Shown here piece after piece: positions 46,101 to 53,358 of a stretch of DNA of 64,000 nucleotides; position 1 is the stretch's first letter, and the number at the start of each line of letters is the position of its first letter. The stretch lies in NCBI RefSeq assembly GCF_000376565.1, contig NZ_BARG01000053.1, positions 124,001 to 188,000 on the forward strand. Reading direction: 5' to 3'. Origin of the DNA: Streptomyces hokutonensis (lineage in GTDB: Bacteria; Actinomycetota; Actinomycetes; Streptomycetales; Streptomycetaceae). The position numbers and the translations under genes were made by a program. Below the pieces are notes generated by a model. It did no database searches and was not told the origin of the DNA. It saw only the letters and a program-made list of their open reading frames with translations.

Positions 46101-48891
46101 GTTCAGCCGCCCGCCGTGGGAGACGGCCGGCACTCCCGACCCGTCCCTGCGCCGCTTCGACGCGGGCCAGGACCACCGCACCCTGACCGCCACCGACCCC
46201 GACGGCCGCAACTGGGTCTACGACCTGCACGAACCGGACGGCGACGGCAACGGGTTCTTCACGGCGGTCCTCGGTGTCGCGGAGCGCGGCGGCCCGACGG
46301 CGGTGTCGGAGGCCCGCCGTGCCGGACTGGCCGGCCGCGTGGCCCGGAGCGTCGACATGCCCCCGGACGTGACGCTCGACCCACAAGCGGTGTTCCGTAC
46401 GGCCGAACTGACCAGCAGGCTCGGCGAGCACCTCCGGCGCGACCCCGCCCTGTCCGGCACCGTCGAGGAGAACGGCGGCCGGCTGCCCGACACCCTGCTC
46501 ACCGCACTCACCCCCGCCCAGCGGCAGAGTCTCGTACGGCTGCATGTGCAGCGGGCCCGCCGTTGGGACGACGCGACGGGGGACCTCGCGGCGGACCTGA
46601 CGGCGCGTTCCCTCGGGGTGGACATCACGGTCGTGGGGGAGGACGGCAGTTACCGGTTCTTCCCGGGCTCCGCCGATCCGACGGCGGGCCCGCTCCGGCA
46701 GGTGACCGTCTACCGGCGCGGTGACAGCTATCTGTCGGCCCGTCCGCGGACCTCAACACCGGTACCGGCGCCGCCTGTTCGGGGCACGGAACCGCCCGGG
46801 GACAAGGACACCAAGGACACCAAGGACACCGAAACCCCGAAGGGCAAGAGCGACCAGGACACGAAGGGCAAGGAGACCGAGGGCAAGGAGACGCAGCCCA
46901 AGGACAAGCCCGACTCGGACGCACAGGGCAAGTCCGTCGGCGACCAACAGCCGGCGCCCGCCCGGACCGTCCTCGTGGACGGACGCCGGATGACCCTCCA
47001 GAATGTGCGTCCCGACGGCAACTGCCTGTTCACCGCCCTCATCGCCGGCATCGGCGCCCAGCACCCCGGCCACACCGTGCGGGGCAGAGCCGTACGCACG
47101 ATGACGGTCGCCGACCTGCGCGACGACACCGCCGACTGGTACGGGACGTCCGCCGCCGCCCACCAGCACGCCACGCGGGACCCGTTGGACACGATCGTCC
47201 ACGACAGGTACCCGGACCTGCGTAGCCTCCAACCCCTGCTCGCGCTGCTGAGCCCGCGGCGGCCCATCCCGCTGACCGTCGCGCAACAGGCGGGAATCCA
47301 GGCCCAGTTGAAGACCGAGGGGCTGGAGAACGCCACAGGGCCGGTGGCGAACGCCCGACGGCGCGCGCTGACCGACCAGGCGCACGGGAACAACGTGCGC
47401 CAACTGGTCCTGAGTACCCTCCACGGCCCCACCACGGCGAGGTCGCGGGCGCTGTGGCAGGAGATCCGCAGCCACCTGCCGACCGCCGTGCCCGCCACCC
47501 CGGCGCTGACCGTCACCCTGGGGGAGCGTGGGCTGGTCGACCGCGCGATCCGCTCGCCCGAACTGTGGCACACACCCTTCTACGACGACGTACCCCTGCT
47601 GCTCACCCAGTCGCTGGGCATCGATCTCGTCGTCGTCCAGCCAGACGGCCACGGCGGATCCAGGCTGCACCGCCTTTCCGAGAACGCCAACGGGCCCACC
47701 GTGTACGTCGCCTACAACGGCATCGACCACTACGAGACCTTGCTGCCGACGGCGCCGCGGCCCGGTCCGAGCGGTGACCTCACGGCCGGTTTCGGCGACC
47801 CCGTGCTGCCGAAGCGGGTGAAGGACGAGGAGCGCGACGACGAGGGCGACGTACGGGCGAACCCGCTGTGGATCCCCCTCGAAGAGGTGGACCCCGATCT
47901 GTTGATCACCGGCAACCACGACGCGGTGTGGCTGTACACGGTGACCGACGACGGGCGGGTGCTGCTCGGCAGCGAGGCCCCTTCGAAGGTGATGGCGCAG
48001 GACCGGTTCGACGCGCTGCTCGCCGGTGTCCGCACCCGGCGCCCCGAGGTGACGGCGGAGTCGCTGCGGGCGGAGATCGACGGCCTCGGACACACCGGCA
48101 TCGCCGCCATGTTCGAGGAGGGTGGTCGTACGCGGCCCGGCGCGAGCCGGGTGTCGGGCGAGTTCCGCTGGAGCGAGAGCCTGCGGACCTGGACCGTGAA
48201 CGACAAGTCCGGCCGCTACATGAGCAAGTCGGTACGGCCGGACATCGACCCCGCGGTCGCGGCGGGCTGGCTGGACAACGTGGCCGGACTCTTTACCGAC
48301 CGTCTCGGTGTCCAAGTCGCCCCGGACCAGGTGAAGTCGAGCGCCACGAAGGCTCCCGAGCCGAAGCCGGGAGACACCGAAGTCCGTTCCGCTTCCTTGC
48401 CTTTGACGCTCCGTCAGCCCGCGGACGGAGGTGACTGGTTGCCGGGCGCGCTGGTCGATGCCTTGAGGCAGGAGGGGGCCGACCCGTTCGGCCGGCCGGG
48501 ACTCGGCGGTCTGCTCGGAGGACCGGATCCGTCCGACGCGCTGCACCGTTGGACCGAGTTCCGGCTCGCGGCCCCGGACGCCGCAACGCGCGTGCCCCGC
48601 CTGGCCGCCGCCGACTGGGCGGGCTCGGCGCACACGACGGCGTCGCTCGACGACCTCGCGGCGGTGGGTGTGACCCCGACACCCGACCAGGCCGCGTTCG
48701 CGGCACTGACCGGCGCGCTCCCGCTCGGCGACCTCACCCTGACCCTCGCCCAGCGCTACCGGCTGCTGCGCCGCTGGGGGGACCACGACGGGCTCCTCGC
48801 CGAGATCGCGGCGGGCACGGCGGCCCGTGACCTGGGAATCGTCCTGACACTGGTCAGCGACGACGGGACGGTACGCCGCTTCGAGCCGTGA
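37162..48891 (+). CDS. giant putative secreted effector with WXG100-like N-terminus and OTU cysteine-protease domain
   Basis: A GTG at 37162, 1 nt after the WXG100 stop, gives 3,909 residues. Order by rough residue: helical WXG100-like/CpnT-like head with two hydrophobic helices (1-222; 112-133 and 199-222), Pro/Thr-rich linker (260-583), helical part (593-870), disordered linker (870-1013), very large beta-rich body of unknown fold (1017-2713), coiled coil (2740-2910), Lys-rich linker (2932-2973), OTU-like copy A (2990-3197), second Lys-rich linker (3200-3262), OTU domain B (3269-3533), unnamed segment (3560-3723), OTU-like copy C (3747-3909). B has PDGNCLF with Asp3285/Cys3288 and IDHYETL with His3523, the OTU Cys/His motifs. 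A has Gly3031 and Ser3189 at those places; C has Trp3759 and ends before the His. Toxin/effector role is inferred. Confidence 0.82.
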   Translation: MAIVVSPKLNWLFFILIGEKFLEANEDHAYDTSRSFDQLHQHVGALKARAQQAVLTVGEGLPKGTADQFIGAINQVLPYLDKFEADLDNVTKNQVNIAMQIREAKWNIIAELIRLFIELAILAVMSFFTGGASAGEAAVARARSRVFILEVLLELSRRTHLLPSFLEAAEEAFMTLAVRLAMMVGAPKGQRPKSIDWGDIGLSAAFGAVAGFLAPILTKTMKNLTNNVKNIGDLGKKFDDINVGGAKPPKLNDTDLNLTNKPKPGPTPGPGTHVPKTPPTVTPHVTPTPHGDESLSAKVLDQSGEFVADGASETLAESLVMGAFFGDFTPSWQTFVGSGLSERFEAGAEHAVTNSADWLKNLGNPPAISTSVSDIGTGDAGTGGGQNPGSGKNGGIKSGAGSGPHTPVDADPESGQGTDTDTGIHIDTDADTSTKASTPVVPPVVGTSVQPLPPAVPTISGGSVTSVPPVVTHGGNGNDHRTEVPPQTHDLNTAEVEPVGTTRVDPPPTLHQDPVVAPPATGLPPPVVTSTPVTPTVGTTVPPAVTHNGVPEQGSSSNDTGTGKGKAVAPPATDATDPEPGTVIHPAPVVGAAHDAHADAVRSLQHAVDTAERLRVRVETGEGASHDGTAWHNADDRVRQARADLVRTETRLGELGEVPQSHADAALDLGSDSSAPSSAIVPVVDRSDAQRHWIASQLTEDDLPHDFSAGGLPAGDVDVDVAALSSTGAALTVEQQTQAALGSGRLSLLESGLTPLQQAKALMLQPGPWSGHLDTAAATATRRLWDDAFSDFALSSPGPTPDTARQWWDTATALVLPLELHPVLADSRHAVESYRGAVRQVADVLAAGGTRAEATALADRLRKGLGLPQRLRGGAPKPEESADVPQPVVTVSGGTPLVATTSTTTDSTTDATTAVTEAPVDKVVKSADDKSTSVPPRDSDEPPEKPRRQRPPRKGAPPNRRTPPLEPIDEDAEAEFTAPPVKKPATPGPTWVVHDLDSRRPPRVDLDLPPAPYSGGGPASFTDGAKLPVYMGGIGELLRGLPRNLLRRSYTLGQGDRVLRGADRVVEQLDLNLRQPPGVRPRPARPGGNRAGDGLLDDVRHALVHNPSGFFGDGQQFNYRTVDGKSRVLTVTARPYGQWERFTFGYANPVKIDTMQRNTALTGRVAVNSTSTSLAPTAPLGPVKTLFAPWGRVFAQFSWTKRVEYNMQNLVVNQNETRTTDGSHAHLDDVWYEFKVTDPAGRPVDRTGKAIGPRSGTRAQVAFGFAVRDGLFVRIADSLTHPKPPADRLPPRMRLDRGSNYRMMNTESFGPVTHIRDWALQQIDTDTDSMAGKQINSFFSTDGFHRMSRVMAAGTVTSPPLFKDDAGREPLGVFSVRVEPGEAVLISETTAAELRDISQTTVRNERTTGRSSGVDVGGALGPAFQLLGIDRGTFDLRLLAGLNFRYGSSRNRASVTGGTGAVKSAGQAKGDPTGLYLVQKTVTVTAPPDTKAPLPNRRRDEASSTPGKLRKNPPRTWSEAPRTQTFQTWAVERLTRTEARRLAGEASPAPGTPPRVPPYLTQDAPPTLGMSRVEEFTFADGSYVRDIDGEDRTFLDHFSDQVLEEVARAYPDLVAPLSELDPANPRWRGADHFQMVVSNTLEVLNTLAFHSMAGNLETMMTSGLRISLVDSRRATRAQRYVWIDAALNDRRFEGTQKDLRLRFSAPGSENLGGRQNSARGAHVGAEGLLSLRDAATDEAGGPLHAGTGSLGVRWGGRSDAESGYGAAATHEAMSIGTKGTHLYSYEVTLTARRGGFRRFRGLLRGVLFLNLLGTRPFVFSEREKNLIGPAGSGPDIKRPSVGRVLLGVPVEHTPARDMSRPHHPLHGVPLATTGQAARDLALARRGLFERAGRRGREEYRRHPYLTLAVVADPALGRAAEDVLRESSGNSWMLTHQGAPVHDAALRVFQSQFLTANFDQSSAPTGWRASGLWAKAPYLDRSSVLAHRSRLRPGSLTAVTGAIPIEAETTIGGATQASGRHTSTSTLFFGGQLVYLHSHDTGTGTTGNYGLVASPYRLDTSRFRAVSRTALAEINRKDQGRQVLVTADVDHEIAATSTLVGQRATGIRRLPRWLAGASGRRVLINDGWVGHLPEKSAYRMGLLRDRWGDVPLYTRRRWSPQPWLLDNPFGSFPLTALDTATVLDDFDRQLRPLGLTGSDRDTVHRLMSERVVRALGKEMTGGSSSVPARVGRWGSSTANLWVGSRKVRARAELIPVKVPVGRPAPDGSGFGGLGHSVEFEEHRSAAETTQEGRGRASGASVGTTVSQGAHTGNDTVRMAGPTYAEVGSTQQTAAQNRSEGSVRIATATTTQAHAEYVTRYRMRLTLEVTDTREPKTGTGAPAWVKRAAHRTWRGVSGRRLLSIRSEGDVGELVEHYPLSLMRPDPADPAAERDDPLAPPALDAPGPSRRVAPPATTGPGGWLDTLHPDDSMKPFTMPPDGFKVRRIVGVDQLHTANSLVLASAYDTSFPLTGAVDDDLIARAQDTPLTRAGTGPAQNLEDGTGNNALSAFYDRTLEPGGYEVAGLSERGFFGGADADLRLYSRPQFRQARLLAVTDGMKHEAPKRHVQGGGASAGRVGQAESALGGGPATSTAATGTNQMGASGPGDVATESDTLASGGDRLASVNVKPNTTRTFLFAIPTTWLSVAAVHHHVKDSAPVRAMRSPFGNPQRAPQARETDTTVLAWVREDVARELGLIEDDGFPPVAARAWDAVTRADKEWTAADKKYWELRREEGPRRETALTDAENLLSALTARDVETLPQVIAARGELARLEQENEGAEPAHDGWAELYDAERDAAHDRVIALLRAADAEVTAARAARDTARDQLNAFTAKLGERRAFAEALADEYARVREAADRLTRWHQLAATPAGRAQLGTTPEPDEVVFRAPAAPATEKKADDKDAEKKDAEKKDAGKKTTDKDGDKKGGGEQDDAAGNADLRPAFSRPPWETAGTPDPSLRRFDAGQDHRTLTATDPDGRNWVYDLHEPDGDGNGFFTAVLGVAERGGPTAVSEARRAGLAGRVARSVDMPPDVTLDPQAVFRTAELTSRLGEHLRRDPALSGTVEENGGRLPDTLLTALTPAQRQSLVRLHVQRARRWDDATGDLAADLTARSLGVDITVVGEDGSYRFFPGSADPTAGPLRQVTVYRRGDSYLSARPRTSTPVPAPPVRGTEPPGDKDTKDTKDTETPKGKSDQDTKGKETEGKETQPKDKPDSDAQGKSVGDQQPAPARTVLVDGRRMTLQNVRPDGNCLFTALIAGIGAQHPGHTVRGRAVRTMTVADLRDDTADWYGTSAAAHQHATRDPLDTIVHDRYPDLRSLQPLLALLSPRRPIPLTVAQQAGIQAQLKTEGLENATGPVANARRRALTDQAHGNNVRQLVLSTLHGPTTARSRALWQEIRSHLPTAVPATPALTVTLGERGLVDRAIRSPELWHTPFYDDVPLLLTQSLGIDLVVVQPDGHGGSRLHRLSENANGPTVYVAYNGIDHYETLLPTAPRPGPSGDLTAGFGDPVLPKRVKDEERDDEGDVRANPLWIPLEEVDPDLLITGNHDAVWLYTVTDDGRVLLGSEAPSKVMAQDRFDALLAGVRTRRPEVTAESLRAEIDGLGHTGIAAMFEEGGRTRPGASRVSGEFRWSESLRTWTVNDKSGRYMSKSVRPDIDPAVAAGWLDNVAGLFTDRLGVQVAPDQVKSSATKAPEPKPGDTEVRSASLPLTLRQPADGGDWLPGALVDALRQEGADPFGRPGLGGLLGGPDPSDALHRWTEFRLAAPDAATRVPRLAAADWAGSAHTTASLDDLAAVGVTPTPDQAAFAALTGALPLGDLTLTLAQRYRLLRRWGDHDGLLAEIAAGTAARDLGIVLTLVSDDGTVRRFEP

Positions 48892-49057
48892 GGGCCGCCG
48901 CCGTCCCGAGGCGGAGGTCATCGCGGGCTTGCCGGGTCTCGGCGTGGTGACCGGTGTCCGCCTGCTCCCCGAAATGGGCGATGGCCGCACCGAGTTGGGG
49001 AGGACCACCAGGACCGTTCGGCGGCGGCGCCGCGTGGTTCACGGGCACCCGGTGGGG

Positions 49058-50170
49058 TCAGTTCCTCAGCGAGGCAAGTGCCGCCGCCACCCGTGCGCAC
49101 GCCTCCGGCGGGGTCGAGGCGTGCGGGGAGAACCGGAGCGAGTCGGCGCGGACGGTCGGGGTGACGCCCTCGCCGTGCAGTGCCTTCGCGACGACGGACG
49201 GATCGTGCCCCGGCAGCGCGAAGGAGAGGACGCCCGCCCGCCGCGCCGGGTCGGCGGGGGAGAGGACGTGACCGCCGTGCTCCTCGACGACCTCCGTCAA
49301 CTCGGCTACCCGCACGGCGATCGCGGCCTCGATCGCCGTGACCGTGTACCGCTCGACGAGCCCGAGAGCGGTAGCGAAGGCCGCGGCCGTCACCGGGCTG
49401 AGGTTGGTGATCGACCACCGTCGCGCGTCCACGGCGGGTGCGTGCTCGGCTCCGTCGAAGACACCGACGTCCTCGACCCCTGTCCAGCCGGTGAGCACCG
49501 GCTCCAGAGACTCCAGGGCACGATCGGACAGCGTCGCGAATCCGGTCGCCCATCCCGCGCGCAGCCACTTCTGGCCGCCCGCGACGACCACGTCGGCCGC
49601 GTCCCACGCCATCCGCGCCACCCCGAACGCCTGGATGGCGTCCACGATCAGCAGCCGGTCCGGGCCGATCGCCTCGCGCAGAGCGGCGAGGTCGGCCCGG
49701 AAGCCGGTGCGGAAGTCGACGGCACTGACGGACACTCCGACGACGTCGGAGGTCAGCGCGGCGCGGACCAGGTCGGGGGTGACTCCGGCGCCGGGTGCGG
49801 GATCGAGCCAGCGCGGCGTGGCCCGGCCGAGGTCGGCGCTGCGCCGCCACGGATAGTGGTTGGCCGGGAAGTCGGTGCGCGGTGCGAGGACCACGCCCGC
49901 ACGGATGCCGAGAGCGGCGTGGAACAGCCCGGTGGACGCGTTGGGGAGGAGCACCGTGTGGCGGCCGTCGGTACCGGCCAGGCGGGCGGCCGTGTCCCGT
50001 GCCACAGTTTCTGCCTCCATCAGGCCGTCCACGGTGGTGTGGTCGGCACGAGCAGACTCCTCCACGGCCCGGGCCGTCGCGGCCACGACGTCCCGCGACG
50101 GCGGACCGAACCGCGCGAAGTCGAGATATCCCGCGGGCGTGTCGAAGTGGTCGGCGTACGACGTGAGCAC
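49058..50170 (-). CDS. class V aminotransferase-fold PLP enzyme
   Basis: A GTG at 50170 with GGAAGGA upstream gives 370 residues. Fold-type I, class V marks: LLPNASTGLFHAAL (phosphate loop), VDAIQAFG (Asp), and the PLP Lys in VVAGGQKWLRAG. The sequence is closest in style to cysteine desulfurase/isopenicillin-N epimerase/kynureninase-like enzymes of actinobacteria. Substrate unknown. It faces the giant gene convergently and is separated from the dioxygenase by 226 bp. Confidence 0.85.
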   Translation of the reverse strand: MLTSYADHFDTPAGYLDFARFGPPSRDVVAATARAVEESARADHTTVDGLMEAETVARDTAARLAGTDGRHTVLLPNASTGLFHAALGIRAGVVLAPRTDFPANHYPWRRSADLGRATPRWLDPAPGAGVTPDLVRAALTSDVVGVSVSAVDFRTGFRADLAALREAIGPDRLLIVDAIQAFGVARMAWDAADVVVAGGQKWLRAGWATGFATLSDRALESLEPVLTGWTGVEDVGVFDGAEHAPAVDARRWSITNLSPVTAAAFATALGLVERYTVTAIEAAIAVRVAELTEVVEEHGGHVLSPADPARRAGVLSFALPGHDPSVVAKALHGEGVTPTVRADSLRFSPHASTPPEACARVAAALASLRN

Positions 50171-50396
50171 GGGGCTCGTCCTTCCGGGAGGCTGCGGGTG
50201 CTGCGGGTGCTGCGGGGTGACGGCGGGTGCGTCCGGCGCGGCCGGCGTGTGCGCGTTCCCGCTTGCCCGCACCGTACGCGGCACGCCCCGCTCGGACCTG
50301 ACCGGGGTGAACGATCACGTCTCCGCGTGACGCGCCCGGTGACCAGGCACCTCGGGGACGAGCGGCCGTCGTGCGGCCGTGTCCTCCGCCCGACGG

Positions 50397-51254
50397 TCAG
50401 CGGGGCTGGAGGACGAAGTCGTACTCGGCGTGCAGGTACGGGACGTCGAGCGTGCTGCCGTCGGGTGCGGTACCGGCCGGTCGTTCGGTGAACGGGACGA
50501 TCAGCGCGTCCTTGGTGCCGAAGACGACGTCGGAGTCGAGATAGTCGCTGCCCGCCTGGAACAGATGGGTGATGAGTTTGCGGTGGCCCGGTTCGTCGAT
50601 GAGGAAGTGGACGTGTGCGGGCCGGAAGTGGCTGATGTCCGTGCGGCGCATGAGGTCGCCGACGGGGCCGTCCATGGGGATGGCGTAGCCGTGCGGCGCG
50701 ATGGTGCGGATGCAGTAGGTGCCGTCCTGGCGGGTGCGGTACTTGGCCCGCAGGCGTGCCTCGTCGGTCTCGGGGATCTGGGCTTCGTAGGCGCCGTCCG
50801 TGTCGGCCTGCCACACGTCGAGTACGGCGTTTGCGAGCGGCTTGCCCTCGGTGTCGGTCACCTTGCCGGTGAAGAACAGCGGTGTGCCCGGGATGCCGTC
50901 CGACATGTCGAAGCCGTGGGGCGCGGTAGGCGAGCCGTCGATGTGGAAGGGACCGAGCACCGTGGCGGGGGTCGCCTCCGGCGTGAATTCGTTGTTCAAC
51001 TGGACGACCAGCGTGCTCAGTCCGAGGACGTCGGAGGTGAGGATCAGTTCCTGTCGCTTGTCGTCACTTATCTTGCCGGCCGCGGTCAGCCACTGGATCG
51101 CGGCCATCCACTCGTCCTCGGTGAGCCGCACCTCACGCGAGAAGGCGTGCAGATGACGGACCAGCGCGGTCATCAGCTCGCCCAGCCGCGGGGAGTGGGC
51201 GGTGGCCCACCGCTGGACGGCCAGCTCGGTGATGTTGTCCTCGTCGACGAACAC
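50397..51254 (-). CDS. intradiol ring-cleavage dioxygenase (hydroxyquinol/catechol 1,2-type)
   Basis: A GTG start gives 285 residues. N-terminal helical dimer domain, then the catalytic beta sandwich: LDVWQADTDGAYE, RTIAPHGYAIPMDGP (Tyr ligands nearby), SHFRPAHVHFLIDEPG (His ligands) and LITHLFQAGSDYLDSDVVFG. The last segment is typical of hydroxyquinol 1,2-dioxygenases. It opens a dihydroxy- or trihydroxy-aromatic ring between the hydroxyls using Fe(III). It is the last gene of the CoA-transferase operon. Confidence 0.88.
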   Translation of the reverse strand: MFVDEDNITELAVQRWATAHSPRLGELMTALVRHLHAFSREVRLTEDEWMAAIQWLTAAGKISDDKRQELILTSDVLGLSTLVVQLNNEFTPEATPATVLGPFHIDGSPTAPHGFDMSDGIPGTPLFFTGKVTDTEGKPLANAVLDVWQADTDGAYEAQIPETDEARLRAKYRTRQDGTYCIRTIAPHGYAIPMDGPVGDLMRRTDISHFRPAHVHFLIDEPGHRKLITHLFQAGSDYLDSDVVFGTKDALIVPFTERPAGTAPDGSTLDVPYLHAEYDFVLQPR

Positions 51255-51308
51255 GGTTGCGGCTCCTTGGTCTGCGTGCGGGTGGATGGTGGGACGGCGG
51301 GCGCGGGG

Positions 51309-52151
51309 TCAGTCCTTGAGCCGGTCCTTCGTGAGCGGGTCCGGGGTGTAGGGCTCCGGAGGTACCGGGGTGTTGTTGCGGTCGACGGACAGGAAGATGT
51401 CCTGGGCGACGGGGTGGCGCAGTTCCTCGGCGAGTTGGCCGATCAGTCCGGCGGTACGGGCCAACAGCGCGAAGCCGCGCAGGAGTTGGAGCGGGAGGCC
51501 GAGGTCCGCGAGGGCGGCGCCGCACACTCCTGCGCCGTTGAGGGGGAGCGTCCGGTGCAGCACCTTCGGGTGCACCCGGCCGATGGCGGCGAACAGGCTC
51601 AGGTGCGGGCCGAAGACGCCCTCCTCCTGAGCGATCCGGACCAGCCTCGGCGTACGGGGGTCGCCCTCCTTGTGCACGTGGTGACCGAGGCCGGGGACGA
51701 ACTCCCCGGCCTCGCGCCGCCGTTCGACCGTGCGCAGGGCGACCGCGTCCCAGCCGGCCTCGTCGGTGGGCAGGTCTCCGTCGAGGGAGGCCAGTACGTC
51801 GTGCAGGAAGCGGCCGGTGTCCTCGGTGACGCCGAGGAAGCGGGAGCCGCCGCCGAGGAGTCCGGCGGCGAGTGCGCCCTGGACCGAGTCCGGGGCGGAG
51901 AGGTAGGTCAGGCGGGTGACGATGGCCGTGGGGGTGAAGCCGTGGTCGGCCAGGGCCGCGAGCACGGCCTCGAAGACACGGGTCTCGCCGGGTGTCGGCC
52001 GTCGCTGGGTGGCGAGCCAGAACGCGAGTTCGCCGAAGCCGACCGAGCCCATGATGTCCTCGGCCAGGTCGTGCCCGAGCAGGGTGATGGTGTGCAGGTC
52101 GGAGGCGCCGAGGGCGGTGGGGTAGGCGGGGCGTGGTGTCGGCTCAGACAT
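51309..52151 (-). CDS. citryl-CoA lyase-like (citrate synthase family) protein
   Basis: A 280-residue protein starting at 52151. It is shorter than a citrate synthase (about 370-430) and matches the short citryl-CoA lyase type. Motifs: PGLGHHVHKEGDPRTPRL (active-site His region), LPLNGAGVCGAALADLGLP. It overlaps the CoA-transferase gene by 8 bp. It probably cleaves an acyl-CoA produced by that enzyme into acetyl-CoA plus a keto acid. Confidence 0.85.
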   Translation of the reverse strand: MSEPTPRPAYPTALGASDLHTITLLGHDLAEDIMGSVGFGELAFWLATQRRPTPGETRVFEAVLAALADHGFTPTAIVTRLTYLSAPDSVQGALAAGLLGGGSRFLGVTEDTGRFLHDVLASLDGDLPTDEAGWDAVALRTVERRREAGEFVPGLGHHVHKEGDPRTPRLVRIAQEEGVFGPHLSLFAAIGRVHPKVLHRTLPLNGAGVCGAALADLGLPLQLLRGFALLARTAGLIGQLAEELRHPVAQDIFLSVDRNNTPVPPEPYTPDPLTKDRLKD

Positions 52152-53334
52152 GGCCGTCCTCCTCGGGTGCGGACAGCCAGGTACGCAACTCGGCGCCGTG
52201 TTCGTCGAGTTCGGGCGGCGGCAGACGGTAGGAGGCGGGGGTGGCGGAGAAGCGGATCGGGTGCCGGGTGGTGGGCACCGCGCGGTCGCCCTCGCCCACG
52301 GTGACGACCGGGTCGAGTCCGAAGCGGTCGGCCATGGCGAAGCCGCCGTCGATGGTGTTGATCGGTCCGCTCGGCACACCGGCCTCCACCAGTGCCTCGA
52401 ACCACTCGGTGGCCCCGCGCGTCTTCAGCCTCTCGGCCAGCAAGGGCCGCAGCAGGTTCCGGTGGGCGGTGCGGTCGGCGTTGCGCGCGAACCGCGGGTC
52501 GTCGGCCACCTCCGGTATGCCGAGGACCTCGCACAGCCTGCGGAACTGCCCGTCGTTGGCGGCCGTCACGATGAGGTCGTTGTCGGCGGTGGGCAGCGGT
52601 TCGTAGGGGAAGACGCTGGGGTGGGCGTTGCCCATCCGGTAGGGCACGGTGCCGCCGGCGACGTAGGCCGAGCTGTGGTTGACCAGTCCGGTCAGGGCCG
52701 AGGACAGCAGGTTCACCTCGACGAGCTGGCCCGTCCCGGTGGCGTCCCGGTGGCGCAGTGCGGCGAGGATGCCGATCGTGGCGTGGTTGCCGGCCATCAC
52801 GTCGAACACGGAGATCCCGGCCCGGTACGGCGGTCCGTCGGGGTCGCCGGTCAGGCTCATCAGCCCCGAGATGGCCTGCACCATGAGGTCGTAGCCGGGG
52901 ACGTGCCGGCCCGCTCCGGCGCCGAAGCCGGTGATCGACGTGTAGATCAGACCGGGGTTGTCCTGCCGGACCGAGTCGTAGTCCAGTCCGTACTTGCCCA
53001 TGCCGCCGGGCTTGAGGTTCTCGATCAGGACGTCCGCCCGGCGGGCGAGGTTCCGGGCGACCGCGGCGTCCTTCTCGTCCCGCAGGTCGAGGGCGATCGA
53101 ACGCTTCCCCCGGTTGATCCCGAGGTAGTAGGTCGAGACCTCGTCGCGTGTCGGGGGCATCCAGGCGCGGGTGTCGTCGCCGCCCGGTCCCTCGACCTTG
53201 ACGACGTCGGCGCCCAGGTCGGCGAGCAGCATCGTGGCGTACGGCCCGGCAAGGATCCGTGAGAAGTCCGCGACCAGCACCCCGGAGAGCGGGCCCGTGG
53301 TGCCCGGTGGAGTGGGCTTGGCGCTCTGCGACAT
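52144..53334 (-). CDS. CaiB/BaiF-family (class III) CoA-transferase
   Basis: A 396-residue protein. Marks: VLVADFSRILAGPYATMLLADLG, DVVKVEGPGGDDTR, GINRGKRSIALDLRDEKD and ENLKPGGM. The catalytic Asp should be in the YDLMVQAISGLMSLTGDP segment. It moves CoA between carboxylic acids. First gene of an operon with the citryl-CoA lyase-like gene and the intradiol dioxygenase. An operator-like dyad (53359-53374) lies right upstream. Confidence 0.92.
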   Translation of the reverse strand: MSQSAKPTPPGTTGPLSGVLVADFSRILAGPYATMLLADLGADVVKVEGPGGDDTRAWMPPTRDEVSTYYLGINRGKRSIALDLRDEKDAAVARNLARRADVLIENLKPGGMGKYGLDYDSVRQDNPGLIYTSITGFGAGAGRHVPGYDLMVQAISGLMSLTGDPDGPPYRAGISVFDVMAGNHATIGILAALRHRDATGTGQLVEVNLLSSALTGLVNHSSAYVAGGTVPYRMGNAHPSVFPYEPLPTADNDLIVTAANDGQFRRLCEVLGIPEVADDPRFARNADRTAHRNLLRPLLAERLKTRGATEWFEALVEAGVPSGPINTIDGGFAMADRFGLDPVVTVGEGDRAVPTTRHPIRFSATPASYRLPPPELDEHGAELRTWLSAPEEDGHV

Positions 53335-53358
53335 GAACCTTGCCTCTCTGTCCGTACA

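Noticed and set aside
46753..49008. 751-codon minus-strand frame over the OTU part
   Set aside because: The plus-strand OTU motifs are unmistakable, and this frame lacks family sequence.
50185..50220. Short CTGCGGGTG micro-repeat upstream of the aminotransferase
   Set aside because: Only three imperfect copies; likely simple slippage in a GC-rich leader.
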